Assembly (NCBI RefSeq): GCF_026262645.1
Contig: NZ_SHNO01000001.1
Location: forward strand, 1,922,001-1,986,000
Source: Candidatus Marimicrobium litorale
GTDB lineage: Bacteria; Pseudomonadota; Gammaproteobacteria; Pseudomonadales; Halieaceae
Length of the DNA: 64,000 nucleotides
Direction of reading: 5' to 3'
Shown here: positions 37,541-46,914 of the stretch, piece by piece
How positions within the stretch are numbered: the stretch's first letter is position 1
Layout of the letters: every line of letters starts with the position of its first letter
Made by a program: the position numbers and the translations under genes
Notes under the pieces: generated by a model
Told to the model about the DNA's origin: nothing
Seen by the model: the letters and a program-made list of their open reading frames with translations, nothing else
Databases searched by the model: none

Positions 37541-39871
37541 TTATTGGGATAGCGCCAGACCCCGGGATTGCGCTTTTTCCCACATCCGCAAATACCCCTC
37601 CGCCGACTTGAACAGCGGCTCAAGCTCCTCGTCGGTAGCTCCGTCACGGCGCACATCTTCGATGAGCTCCGCTACCAGCCCCAGATGCACCATACCCTCG
37701 GTATTAAAGTCCAGCGTCCGATTCCCCACTACCGGCTGCTCAAGAGTGATATCTCCGGCATAGGACTTAAAGGGATAGGTAATACCCTCATCTGTCTGCG
37801 GATCTGAACAATTGGCGCGCTCACCAAAGCGCGGGCTTGGCGCGCCAGCAAAACCGTTCAGGTCAAAACCGAAGCCCTCCGCCGGAAATGCGCCCTTCTC
37901 TTTCATCAACGCTATCCGCGACTGAAATCCGTCATCCATCGTCGCCGGTGTAGATGCTGAGCGGCAGCGCCCAAAGTTAAACTTTGACATGCCACCCAAC
38001 GCGTAAATTTCACCGTTCTTGTTACGGCCGTGCGTTCCGATAGCCGGGTAGTCGTTTTCCTCAAGTATTTCAAAAGCCCGCTGATAGCTCTTGCGAGGCA
38101 GGTGATCAACCTCGAGAATCATGCCCCGCTTCATCATTTCCTCAATGAGGAATTCGCCCAGATCAGTGAGGCCATGCTTCTGGCAATACTCCCCGTCCAA
38201 AGAGTCTGCACCGAGCAATAGGTTCGAAAACTGGAACAAGGTACCCACTGGATCATCCGCATAACCGCTCATATCGAACAGCGGTTGCGAATCATAGATG
38301 TCCCTTGGCTGATTGAGGCCGGCAAAAACAACACCACCACTGTCAAATCCACCCGAAAATTCCAATAGCTCTTCGGGGCACTCCACATAGTTATTGTAAT
38401 GCCCGGTATGACTGAAGTTGCCGATATCGATAATACCGCGGTCCCCGTCTCCCGCGGAGAACCCATTGTCATATTTGTGCACGGGAAACAATGCGCGTAC
38501 GCCACGATCGTGGTATTCATCCAATTTCGCCAGCACATCGGCTTCGGTGCAGGCGCTGAAATCGCCAAACGGCACCAGGTAACAATCAAAGAGATCTGAC
38601 GTCTCGATACCCAAGACCACCGCGAGGTTGCCCGCCTTTATCTCCTCGCGGGCTTCTGCCGGACTAAACACGATGCGGAACCAACCCTCGCCGGGGCCAC
38701 CTTCCTGAGCATCGATATAACGCTCCATGGCGTAGGTTGCCTCAATAATTCTATCGACGTTCACCATGTCGTTACAGTCGAACCGACGCGGTTGCGCGCC
38801 GACCCCCGTAGTCAACTGGCACAGAATTTCATTCGTGGTGGCGTGTTGTATCAACAGTCGCAAGCCAGAGAGGTAGGCGCGCTCCAACCACTTGTAGTAC
38901 TGCACCTGGTGAGTGGCGCTGGAGGGTGCCGCTGGCCACTCGGTAAAGACCGGGTAACCCTCTGTATCGTGATCTTTTTCGGGCAGCTCACCCGCAACCA
39001 GCGCCACCAACAATGCATCAAGATCACCTCCGGAAAAGCTCGAACCCATAATGTCCCGGCGTCCCTCTTCCCCGTGCACCAGGTCGCAGTCCGGCAGGGC
39101 ATGCTCCACCCCCAGCGGGTGAAACGGTGCACCATGGAATGTGCCACCACCACCGAAGGCGAGATTGGTAAAGAGATGGGCATGACTTTCAACAAAACCA
39201 AAAACAGAGCCATCCTCAAACTCCGTAACCGTGACTTCACCGCTGGCATCAAGCGTCAACTCTGGAAACTCTGCACAGTCTGTTTGCAAGGCCAACAACA
39301 GGGAAGCGGCTTGATCTTCCGTGACCATTGCGCCCTCGCTCCCAATATAGGCACCAGACTTGATATGCTGCAGCTGGTAGCGCCCATTAGCCGTTGTATA
39401 AAGCTGCCATTCGCCCTCTGACTGCATGCGGTCTTCAATCACTACCTCGCCATCGACCACGCCGGTGTCTGAGGCCAGCTGCGTCGCAAGCAGCAGCACG
39501 TCCCCGTTTGAGACCAGGTAGTTTCCCACCCGGTCGTAGATCAGGTACTTGCCCAAATCAGACGGTCGCAACAGAAAACGACCCGCATCAGATAGATCTG
39601 CAACGCCTACACCGGTTAAATCTGACTCCCATCCTGCACCTGCGCCACCCGCGTCATCGTCGGGGATGACGGGCGTGCCGCTGATGTAATATTTGCCCTC
39701 ATCCGGGGAGATCGCCACACAGGCATTCGCCGCCTCGTAAACTGACTCTCCAGGGAGAGCAGCGATAGAGACAGCACCCGTACCGCTACCATTATCACTG
39801 CTGTCGCTGCAGGCAGCGGTCATCAGGGTAATACACAACAGGCTGACAAATTTTGTGAAAGGAGAGTTCAT
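37541..39871 (-). CDS. Large lipoprotein with M19 dipeptidase/amidohydrolase-like domain
   Basis: This 776-residue protein has lipobox TAAC at residues 18-21 and a low-complexity Ser/Gly linker. Residues about 50-215 are beta-rich with trefoil-like repeats (KYLIYDRVGNYLVSNGD, GRYQLQHIKSGAYIGSEG). From about 230 a metal-dependent TIM-barrel hydrolase follows: FVESHAHLFTN, VVLGIETSD, ALFPVHKYDNGFS, ILEVDHLPRKS, AIGTHGRN and GFGFDLNGF. The order of metal ligands resembles renal dipeptidase (M19) and amidohydrolases. Being a lipoprotein it acts in the periplasm or at the surface. The substrate is unknown. Confidence 0.75.
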   Translation of the reverse strand: MNSPFTKFVSLLCITLMTAACSDSSDNGSGTGAVSIAALPGESVYEAANACVAISPDEGKYYISGTPVIPDDDAGGAGAGWESDLTGVGVADLSDAGRFLLRPSDLGKYLIYDRVGNYLVSNGDVLLLATQLASDTGVVDGEVVIEDRMQSEGEWQLYTTANGRYQLQHIKSGAYIGSEGAMVTEDQAASLLLALQTDCAEFPELTLDASGEVTVTEFEDGSVFGFVESHAHLFTNLAFGGGGTFHGAPFHPLGVEHALPDCDLVHGEEGRRDIMGSSFSGGDLDALLVALVAGELPEKDHDTEGYPVFTEWPAAPSSATHQVQYYKWLERAYLSGLRLLIQHATTNEILCQLTTGVGAQPRRFDCNDMVNVDRIIEATYAMERYIDAQEGGPGEGWFRIVFSPAEAREEIKAGNLAVVLGIETSDLFDCYLVPFGDFSACTEADVLAKLDEYHDRGVRALFPVHKYDNGFSAGDGDRGIIDIGNFSHTGHYNNYVECPEELLEFSGGFDSGGVVFAGLNQPRDIYDSQPLFDMSGYADDPVGTLFQFSNLLLGADSLDGEYCQKHGLTDLGEFLIEEMMKRGMILEVDHLPRKSYQRAFEILEENDYPAIGTHGRNKNGEIYALGGMSKFNFGRCRSASTPATMDDGFQSRIALMKEKGAFPAEGFGFDLNGFAGAPSPRFGERANCSDPQTDEGITYPFKSYAGDITLEQPVVGNRTLDFNTEGMVHLGLVAELIEDVRRDGATDEELEPLFKSAEGYLRMWEKAQSRGLALSQ

Positions 39872-39951
39872 GGCGCACTCGCTATCAAATCATGAGACCG
39901 ACAGCATACCCTGCAAAGGCGGATTTGTTTAGACCCGCACAGGCACCTGTC

Positions 39952-40731
39952 CTAGATATTGACCCAGGGGTTGATCATAAAGTGCAGCGGCCCCTCGTAT
40001 TTCAGCACATGTTTGGCCTCGGGCTCCAGAAAGGGCGCCCAATGGGTCAGATCACGGATAGTGACAGATTTCAGCGGAATACTGCGTACCGGCGCATCAA
40101 TCATACTGGCATCGTAGTACGTCCGGTCGTAAATACCATTGCGCCAATAAATTGTGTCGTTCGCAATAATCCATTCCTTGTGAACCGCTACCGACGGATC
40201 GTCATCCGCCATTACGAAACCGGAGCGAAACAGGTCACCCTCGTTGGAGGCCACCAGAGTATCAACACGATTAGCCGTTATAACGTGCTCTACCCTGTCC
40301 GGCTGGGTAAATAAATTCACGGGGTCCATAGAACCGCTGCCGCAACGGGCCTCTAAGACCATATACCGTGGCTTGCCCTCTGAGTCCCGGATATAGGTCG
40401 ACCACTCCGCGCGCAGGCCACTGACAAGGCCGCTGACCCGGTAGACGTTCAGCGTTAGCAACAGATCGGGCTCTTCGACTTCCAGGCACCGTATGGGCGC
40501 CAGTTCAAGACCACGGGCGAGATTAATATAGCGGGAAAATGCATCTTGTCGATCAGGACGAATACGGAAATTGAAGTATACCGAGCAAGGCTGCGCTTCT
40601 ACGGTAAAGGCAATAGTGGGTTGCACCTTGCCCAGCAGTATCATGAAGGCATCGCGCAGCGCCAGCATCGAGTAAAGAAGACGTTTGAGAATACGCCTTC
40701 CGATGCGCGCGGGGTTGGTGACGGGCAACAC
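39952..40731 (-). CDS. Uncharacterised 259-residue protein
   Basis: I do not recognise a named family with certainty. The protein begins with a basic, weakly hydrophobic segment and then has a beta-rich body (CSVYFNFRIRPDR, LLLTLNVYRVSGLVSG, AEWSTYIRDSEGKPRYMVLEA) with a broad resemblance to acetoacetate-decarboxylase-like folds. The C-terminus ends LHFMINPWVNI. No catalytic lysine motif could be confirmed. It is transcribed towards the M19-like lipoprotein gene, about 80 bases away. Confidence 0.6.
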   Translation of the reverse strand: MLPVTNPARIGRRILKRLLYSMLALRDAFMILLGKVQPTIAFTVEAQPCSVYFNFRIRPDRQDAFSRYINLARGLELAPIRCLEVEEPDLLLTLNVYRVSGLVSGLRAEWSTYIRDSEGKPRYMVLEARCGSGSMDPVNLFTQPDRVEHVITANRVDTLVASNEGDLFRSGFVMADDDPSVAVHKEWIIANDTIYWRNGIYDRTYYDASMIDAPVRSIPLKSVTIRDLTHWAPFLEPEAKHVLKYEGPLHFMINPWVNI

Positions 40732-40769
40732 GATGCTCGACCTCTTTTTCTGCCGGGCAGGCTATGCAA

Positions 40770-41144
40770 TCAGCCCCGTGCTGACGCGGCCTCCGCTTTT
40801 TCACGAAAAGACTGACACTCCGCGGTTTCCGACGACGCCAAATCCTGTATCTGTGCGCAGGTAAGCGATTCCATACTGCGCATACAGCCAATGGCGGGGC
40901 CGTACAGAGGACTTCCCTCGGGCACCTTTCCGACGACACGGCTTTGTATATTGCTACACATATTGTTCAGTATGGGTTCCATCATTCCCCGCACTTCCGG
41001 AGTCATATCCTCCTCTGCCATTTGCGCCATAGCGCACACTTTTACTTTTTCACAGAACATTTCCGCCGCAGCGGTCATTTCATCACCCCAGGTTAGGGGC
41101 GTCACTAACAGGGTAATCCACAGCACAACGGCGCGTCGTAACAT
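40770..41144 (-). CDS. Small secreted Cys-rich protein
   Basis: The 124-residue protein has a signal peptide ending near TWG-D at residue 20, then a helical mature part with six cysteines (FCEKVKVCAM, NNMCSNIQ, IGCMRS, LTCAQI, AECQSF). The even number suggests three disulfides in the periplasm. No enzyme motif is seen. It is 38 bases ahead of the uncharacterised 259-residue gene on the same strand and may be co-transcribed with it. Confidence 0.72.
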   Translation of the reverse strand: MLRRAVVLWITLLVTPLTWGDEMTAAAEMFCEKVKVCAMAQMAEEDMTPEVRGMMEPILNNMCSNIQSRVVGKVPEGSPLYGPAIGCMRSMESLTCAQIQDLASSETAECQSFREKAEAASARG

Positions 41145-41533
41145 ACGTTTCTCCTTCTTCCGGAACCTTGAAGATAGCGCAATTAAGCAGGCTTCACCAC
41201 GCTGAACAGAGTGTGAATTTTTGTAACGCTGCCAATCTCACATTGACCCGCGCCTGAAACAGGCGCAGTATGCGCGCCTGCCTGACGGCACACCTTAAAC
41301 TATCGAAGTGAAGACCATGCAAGCCACTTTTGCGACACAGACTAGCAAGACCAAGCGCCACGGCTCGATCGCCGTGATGCCGGTCTGCCTGTGGTCGCAC
41401 AGGTTGGTTTCAGGAAGCACTTGATTTAATCATCATTTAAAAAAGGCCTCCGAGAACCAGATTCCGGAGGCCTTTTTTTTGTTTTCATAAAAACTGCCTC
41501 CTCTCTGGTTCCCGGATTAACAGGGACAGGACC
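41145..41533. other. Gene-poor interval with an orphan terminator and a 35-codon ORF
   Basis: No annotated gene ends in front of the strong terminator found here. The plus strand has a 35-codon ORF (ATG at 41317, stop at 41422) without a convincing ribosome binding site. A 7-bp hairpin (GCGCCTG-AAA-CAGGCGC, 41250-41266) lies upstream. Either a small RNA or a small protein could end at the terminator. Confidence 0.4.
41439..41480. terminator. Strong bidirectional rho-independent terminator
   Basis: An 8-bp GC-rich stem (GGCCTCCG / CGGAGGCC) with a 12-base loop is flanked by six A on the left and eight T on the right, so it can work in both directions. On the plus strand it lies 54 bases ahead of the MFS start with no plus-strand gene before it. 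On the minus strand it would shield the secreted Cys-rich gene from antisense transcription. Confidence 0.92.
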
Positions 41534-42760
41534 GTGAGCAGATCACTTCACAAAAACATCAAGACCATCTACCTACTGGGCTTTTTCAACAGCTTTATGG
41601 TGGTAACACCCGTTTACGTGCCGCTGCTGCAGGGCCACGGCCTGTCTATGAGCCAGGTACTGCAAACGCAGGCCCTGTTTGCACTGACCATCGCCCTGTT
41701 TGAGGTCCCCTCGGGCTATATCGCAGACACCTGGGGCAGGCGTCGCGCAATCCTGTTGGGATCGGCGTTCTTCGCCGTGGGGTTCCTGTGCTTGTGGCAG
41801 GCGGAGTCATTCGTCGATTTCCTGCTGTACGAGGCCATTCTCGGCATAGGTTACAGCCTGATATCCGGCGCGGACCTTGCGCTTCTTTACGATACGGAAG
41901 TCTACCTGCGGGAGCAAAAGCTTCCCGGCGGTGCGACAGCGAGCAAGTCTTTGAGCCGCCTCATTTCGGTTGAGGCAGCCGCGTCAGGGATTGCGGGCAT
42001 TGTTGCCAGTGTTTTGCTGCTGTGGTCTATTGAGACCGTTGTAGCCGCGCAGGCCATTATCTCAATACTGCCCCTGTGCCTGGCATTCCTGCTGGTTGAA
42101 GTGCCGCAGCCCAAGGTTGACGTCAGCCATAACAGCAACGCGCGCTCCATTCTCGAGTTGCTGTTGTTTGGCAAGCCCGTGGTGCTGTGGACGGCACTGG
42201 CGATCGCCGTATTTGGCCTGTTGGCGGTCTACGTTTTCTGGATTTACCAGAAATACTGGGAGCACCAGGGCATACCCACCGCATGGTACGGCTACATCTG
42301 GGCGGCGTTTGCGCTCACAGTGAGCGTCGCCGCACGGTTTGCCAGCACGCTGGAACAGCGCATGGGAACGCGCGGTGTACTTTGCCTGATCGGTGCCCTG
42401 CCTCTAATCGGTCTTGCCGGGATGGCGCTGGGCTCCGGCTGGATCGGCGTGGCCTTTGGCTTTGCCTTGCAGGTTTCACGTGGACTGAGCATGAGCCTGT
42501 TTTACGAGGCGCTCAACCGACGGGTGCCGGGTAACTTCCGGGCAACGGTTAACTCGCTGGTGAGCTTCGGCGTTAGAGTCGTCTTTATTGGTAGCGGGCC
42601 GTTGCTGGGTTACGCGCTGGACAGCATAGGGGTGGTATCCACCCTGTTGTTATTGCTCGCAATCTTTACACCTGCGATAGCGGTGGTGCTGGTGCCACTG
42701 CTCCTGCGCATTCGCAGAGAAAAAGTCAGCGAAGAACCGCACATTCTCCACGCGGGGTAA
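41534..42760 (+). CDS. Major facilitator superfamily transporter
   Basis: The 408-residue protein starts at GTG, with GGGACAGGA just upstream. It has about twelve membrane segments and the MFS loop signature between helices 2 and 3 in the form GYIADTWGRRRAILLG. The first helix follows MSRSLHKNIKTIYLLG. The substrate is unknown; similar proteins export small molecules or take up metabolites. It is a single plus-strand gene, insulated by the terminator before it, and converges on the ABC1 kinase pair. Confidence 0.9.
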   Translation: MSRSLHKNIKTIYLLGFFNSFMVVTPVYVPLLQGHGLSMSQVLQTQALFALTIALFEVPSGYIADTWGRRRAILLGSAFFAVGFLCLWQAESFVDFLLYEAILGIGYSLISGADLALLYDTEVYLREQKLPGGATASKSLSRLISVEAAASGIAGIVASVLLLWSIETVVAAQAIISILPLCLAFLLVEVPQPKVDVSHNSNARSILELLLFGKPVVLWTALAIAVFGLLAVYVFWIYQKYWEHQGIPTAWYGYIWAAFALTVSVAARFASTLEQRMGTRGVLCLIGALPLIGLAGMALGSGWIGVAFGFALQVSRGLSMSLFYEALNRRVPGNFRATVNSLVSFGVRVVFIGSGPLLGYALDSIGVVSTLLLLLAIFTPAIAVVLVPLLLRIRREKVSEEPHILHAG

Positions 42761-42969
42761 GCGTAGACTCTCTCACTCCGCCTGCTTCATTCTCCGAAGC
42801 GAGCGGAGCTTTTTCCAAAGAACTCAATGACCCTTTACCGTGCCAAACAATCAGGGTCGAGGCGATACCAGCCAGCGCCAGCGAACCGGATAAGTCTGCA
42901 CAGATAATGCACACGCCTTTGAACCAACACACATCGCGGGGTGCACAGAGGAAACTCTGAAAAAACATC

Positions 42970-44304
42970 TCAAGCCAGATAGGGTTGCAACAGGCGATGC
43001 ACATTAACACGGGCATGCAGGCGGCTTGCTAACATGAACATGCCTCCCACCTTGCGGTGAAAATAGATCGCATCCATCGGCGGAGCGCGCCATGCGTCGC
43101 GAAAGCGGGTAATGTCTTCCGTCATGACAGACATTTTCGCCGCCATATCCGAGCCGGCAAAATCATAGGCCACATCCTCTCGCATTGGCTCCATTACCAA
43201 CGACAGGAATCGCATAACGAGCGCCCGATAGTCGCCACCGGCTTCACCCATGGCATAGCCCAGTCGCTCAGCGGCTGCCACAAGACGTTCCTCATCGCCG
43301 GCGATAGCAGCAATGGCCAGCTTCTTGTAATCATTAACAAACCCGGCACGGAAGCGACGCGTCGCCCCGAAATCCAGCAGCACGATTTTGCCCCCGTCCC
43401 GACGGTAGAGATAGTTAGCAAAATTGGGATCTGTCTGCATCATCCGCAGCTCGAACATTTCCTGCAGCATCAGCTCAAACAGGGCGGTCATCACTCTATC
43501 ACGCTCTGCTTGCGGCACATCACGCAGCTTGTCGATAGGGCCGCCACTCACATACGTCATGGCCAGAACATTGCGGCGGGTCAACTGCGGCAAAACCTCC
43601 GGTAAGACATAGCGTTCGTCATCCCCAAGCTTCCGGCGGAAATCCTGCAGGTATTTGGCTTCTTTGAGGTAATCAGCCTCGTCCTTGAGCTGCTCTTTAG
43701 CGTCCTTCAGCAAAGGGCTGATATCCATACCATCGGGTAGCAACCCCGACAGACGCAGCAGGCTGGCGATATTATCGACGTCACTCTCGATACTGTCCGC
43801 CACACCGGGGTACTGCACCTTCAGCACGATATCTCTCCCATCAGGCGAAATCGTGCGGTGCACCTGGCCTATTGAGGCGGCCGCGATAGGAGTGGTATCA
43901 AACCCATAAAACAATGATTCCCACTCGGCGCCATAGGCCTCGGCCATGGCCTTGTGCAACTGCTCGTGCGGCATGTGCTTGGCATCGTCGCGCAGACGCG
44001 CGAGGATATCGGTCAATTCACGGGGCAAGAAATCCCCGGTATCCATGGAAAGTATTTGGCCGACCTTCATGGCCGCACCGCGCATAGTAGCGAGCTGATC
44101 CGCCACCCGACGCGCGTTGCCGGGCGTCAATAATAAATCTCGGGAAGTGGGCCGCTTACCAGCGCGCAGCTGCCGTGTGCCCTCCGCAAGCATCCCTCCT
44201 GCAACACCTCCCGCCAGACGAGCCATACTGGCAAAACGACTCGACCGGGATGCCGGAACCGCCCGCGACTGCCCTTTGTCTTTGCCCTGCGACTTACGCG
44301 CCAT
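42970..44304 (-). CDS. ABC1/AarF/UbiB family atypical kinase (second of a pair)
   Basis: The 444-residue protein has the ABC1 hallmarks: the family-specific KxGQ motif in MKVGQILSMD near residue 81, an Ala-rich nucleotide-binding loop (AAASIGQVHR), VLKVQYPGV with the ATP-lysine, ADYLKEAK, and MQTDPNFANYL ... VLLDFGATR as catalytic and metal-binding segments. UbiB-like proteins support quinone biosynthesis as atypical kinases or ATPases. The gene overlaps the preceding ABC1 gene by 11 bases, so the two are translated together. No C-terminal membrane helix is clear. Confidence 0.9.
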   Translation of the reverse strand: MARKSQGKDKGQSRAVPASRSSRFASMARLAGGVAGGMLAEGTRQLRAGKRPTSRDLLLTPGNARRVADQLATMRGAAMKVGQILSMDTGDFLPRELTDILARLRDDAKHMPHEQLHKAMAEAYGAEWESLFYGFDTTPIAAASIGQVHRTISPDGRDIVLKVQYPGVADSIESDVDNIASLLRLSGLLPDGMDISPLLKDAKEQLKDEADYLKEAKYLQDFRRKLGDDERYVLPEVLPQLTRRNVLAMTYVSGGPIDKLRDVPQAERDRVMTALFELMLQEMFELRMMQTDPNFANYLYRRDGGKIVLLDFGATRRFRAGFVNDYKKLAIAAIAGDEERLVAAAERLGYAMGEAGGDYRALVMRFLSLVMEPMREDVAYDFAGSDMAAKMSVMTEDITRFRDAWRAPPMDAIYFHRKVGGMFMLASRLHARVNVHRLLQPYLA

Positions 44305-45700
44305 GATTTTCCCTTTCTCGCCAGAGCCGTATATGCGATTCGACCATTTCGTAGGCGTTGAACTGAGCGTCCAGCGCCGAGATGAAATTGTATACGCCCG
44401 TGAGCTTGCGAGCGATCAGCGCAAAATCTCTCGAGGGCGTGGCGAAATGACGGCTGGCACTGGACACCGCGGCCTGCTTGCCTGCCCTTCGCATCAATCG
44501 CGATCTGCCCCAGCAATACTCTCCTTTTGCATTAAGGTACTCGGCCGGCAATTGCCCGGGCGGGCGCAAAGGTTCAAGCAAGTGCAGGCAAAAATCGGCG
44601 AACAACCTGCGCGCCTCGTCACTGGCATCGCGCTTCAGGCAGCCCAGCCCGATAAGACCATCGACCAGCCCCTGTCTGTCCTGCTGCTGGCCTGCTGCGA
44701 TTGTGTTGCGCATGTGTAAGAGAAAATCCTCGGGGCAATCCAGTACTGAGCCAAAGTCCAAAAGGACCAGGTCATCCCGAGCTTCACGCTTGCGGCGATC
44801 GTCCAGCCGCAAAAGGTAGTTACCAAAATTGGGATCAGTTTGTAATACGCCCCAGCGGTAGACCTCGCAGAAAAACAGCGCAAGCATGCCCTTCCCCAAT
44901 GCATTGCGACGCGCTTGCGAGAGGCCTGATACACTGGGATCCGTCACCGGTACCCCCTCGATAAACTCCATCGCAAGCACAGTATCCGTGCAGTATTGCG
45001 GGTATAACTCTGCCACGTAGTAATCGACCAGAGGCGCCTCCATGTCGTGCAGCAACGCGGCAACCTCCTCCGTGTAGCGGGCTTCTCGCCGGTAATCAAT
45101 TTCGTTGTGCAGGTGCACGCGCATCGAGGACAGCCAGTCATCCAAATCCCGGCCAGCTTTCACCCAGCGCGCCAGCAATAACATCCGCACCACCGCGTCG
45201 AAGTCAGCGTCGATCAGTTTAGCGAGCCCCGGATACTGAATCTTGAGACAAATCCACTCACCGCTGTCGCGGATTTTAGCCAAATGGACTTGCGACAAAG
45301 ACGCCGCGGCCACCGCCTCCGGATCGATATCCAGTTCACGGTAGCGCTCACCCAGTGACGCCCGCACAGAGGGCGCCAGTGCTTCCCAATGCAAGGGCTC
45401 GGTTCTGTCTGACAGGTCGCGCAGAGCATCCACCAACACCGCGGGGAGAAAATGCTCGCCAAACAGCGCCAGCATCTGACCGATCTTGATATAGGTGCCC
45501 TTGAGCCTACCCAACTCCTGCACGAATTTTTCAGCTTCGCGGCGGGCAAAACGTGAATGGGAATCTCCCGAATCGCGCCCCATGACGCGCTGCATCAAGC
45601 TGTCTGCGGCCAGTGCGCCGCCCGCGCGGGCGCCAGCGAGTGATATCGACAGCGAGCGGGGCAGAATATTCCCTTTCAGTTTTGGTGTTTTCTTGGCCAT
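44294..45700 (-). CDS. ABC1/AarF/UbiB family atypical kinase (first of a pair)
   Basis: From the internal ATG the protein has 468 residues. It has the KxGQ motif as YIKIGQMLAL, the loop AAASLSQVHLAK, ICLKIQYPGL with the ATP-lysine, DYRREARYTEEV, and LQTDPNFGNYLLR ... LVLLDFGSVL. It is related to, but clearly distinct from, the next gene, which overlaps its end by 11 bases. Two-gene ABC1 modules of this sort may work as a heteromeric pair in lipid or quinone metabolism; this is inference. The hydrophobic extension before the chosen ATG is probably not translated. Confidence 0.88.
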   Translation of the reverse strand: MAKKTPKLKGNILPRSLSISLAGARAGGALAADSLMQRVMGRDSGDSHSRFARREAEKFVQELGRLKGTYIKIGQMLALFGEHFLPAVLVDALRDLSDRTEPLHWEALAPSVRASLGERYRELDIDPEAVAAASLSQVHLAKIRDSGEWICLKIQYPGLAKLIDADFDAVVRMLLLARWVKAGRDLDDWLSSMRVHLHNEIDYRREARYTEEVAALLHDMEAPLVDYYVAELYPQYCTDTVLAMEFIEGVPVTDPSVSGLSQARRNALGKGMLALFFCEVYRWGVLQTDPNFGNYLLRLDDRRKREARDDLVLLDFGSVLDCPEDFLLHMRNTIAAGQQQDRQGLVDGLIGLGCLKRDASDEARRLFADFCLHLLEPLRPPGQLPAEYLNAKGEYCWGRSRLMRRAGKQAAVSSASRHFATPSRDFALIARKLTGVYNFISALDAQFNAYEMVESHIRLWRERENHGA

Positions 45701-45745
45701 CGGTAACAGGATCGAGAGTGAGTGAGCGGCCAGACCCGCATAAAC

Positions 45746-45766
45746 CACCGGGTTTCCGACCCGGTG
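45746..45766 (-). terminator. Stem-loop between the acyl-CoA dehydrogenase operon and the ABC1 genes
   Basis: A perfect 8-bp stem (CACCGGGT / ACCCGGTG) with a 5-base loop starts 12 bases after the acyl-CoA dehydrogenase stop. On the minus strand it is followed by GTTTATG, a poor U-run, so it may end or stabilise the dehydrogenase transcript only partly. Confidence 0.5.
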
Positions 45767-45778
45767 ACTCAGGAGTAG

Positions 45779-46900
45779 CTAGCCCAGTAAGAGTTTCGCG
45801 AGGCGCTTGCGATGGTGTTGAGCGTCACCAAACTGCTGCTGGCTCCACTGGGCGCGACGCAGATACAACTGCGCATTGCACTCGTAGGTAAAACCCATCC
45901 CACCGTGAAATTGTATCGCTCGATCACCCGCTTGCAGCAGTGTATCGGTAGCCTGTGCCTTGGCCATACGGCAGGCGATCTCGCCGTCCCGCTCCAGAGT
46001 TTCATCCCCGACCACGGTCGCAGCGTGATAGATAAAAGAACGTGACGAATCCGTATCGATCAAAATGTCTACAGTGGGGTGCTTGAGGGCCTGGTAGGAG
46101 CCAATGAGCTTACCGAACTGCTTGCGCGTTTTCAGGTAGTCGACGATCGTATCCAGACACGCTCCCGCAGACCCTGTTGCCTCCGCAGCGACCAGCAGGG
46201 CACCAATAAGACGCGTATCGTTGATGGCATTCGCTACCTGCCCGCCCGAAATCACACTATTCTCATCCACGCTAACACCGGTGAAATCGACGTTGGCCGC
46301 TCGCTTGGTCTCGTCTATCAGAGTATTGGGGCGTATCGCTCCAGCGGGCAGTTGCGATGCGCCGACAAGGGCAATCACCAATTCCCCCTCACGTTGCACG
46401 GGCACTACGAACAGTTCTGCCACCGCCGCGTCCGGCACAAAACGTTTCATGCCCGTAAGGGTACCGTTCTTGTCCAGGCTCACCGCAAAATGTTCACGGC
46501 CCCAGTCGGCGTCTTCGGTCAGCGCCAGTGTAGCGATCTTACCGCTGGCAATATCTGCCAGCACGGATTCCTGCGCGGCTCCGGCTGCACGCATGACAAG
46601 TTGTGCCGCCAGCGATGTGGTGAGCAGCGGCGTGCCCAGCAGGGCCCGCCCCATCGCCTCAAACACTGGCACGAGGGCGCTCACCCCAAGACCAGAACCA
46701 CCACAATCCTCAGGCAGGGCAATGCCGGTCCAGCCAAGGGCAATCATTTCCTTCCAGACACCCGCGTCGTATCCGAGCTCGGTGTCCAATTGTTCGCGCA
46801 CGGCACTAATCGGCGACTTGTCGCGACAAAATTCCCGCGCGACATCCATAAGCATGCCCTGTTCTTCGGTCAGCGTCAGCGTGGTATTGCCAATAATCAT
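45779..46900 (-). CDS. Acyl-CoA dehydrogenase
   Basis: The 373-residue protein has the acyl-CoA dehydrogenase layout: an N-terminal helical domain (GWTGIALPEDCGGSGLG near residue 55), a beta middle domain (shorter than usual), and a C-terminal helical domain with TRKQFGKLIGSYQALKH and IQFHGGMGFTYECNAQLYLRR. The FAD oxidises an acyl-CoA at the alpha-beta bond. The C-terminal features are the type seen in steroid- or branched-chain-side-chain dehydrogenases that work as unequal pairs. Its partner is probably the gene just upstream, 14 bases away. Confidence 0.92.
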   Translation of the reverse strand: MIIGNTTLTLTEEQGMLMDVAREFCRDKSPISAVREQLDTELGYDAGVWKEMIALGWTGIALPEDCGGSGLGVSALVPVFEAMGRALLGTPLLTTSLAAQLVMRAAGAAQESVLADIASGKIATLALTEDADWGREHFAVSLDKNGTLTGMKRFVPDAAVAELFVVPVQREGELVIALVGASQLPAGAIRPNTLIDETKRAANVDFTGVSVDENSVISGGQVANAINDTRLIGALLVAAEATGSAGACLDTIVDYLKTRKQFGKLIGSYQALKHPTVDILIDTDSSRSFIYHAATVVGDETLERDGEIACRMAKAQATDTLLQAGDRAIQFHGGMGFTYECNAQLYLRRAQWSQQQFGDAQHHRKRLAKLLLG

Positions 46901-46914
46901 TGTGGCTGCCCCCG

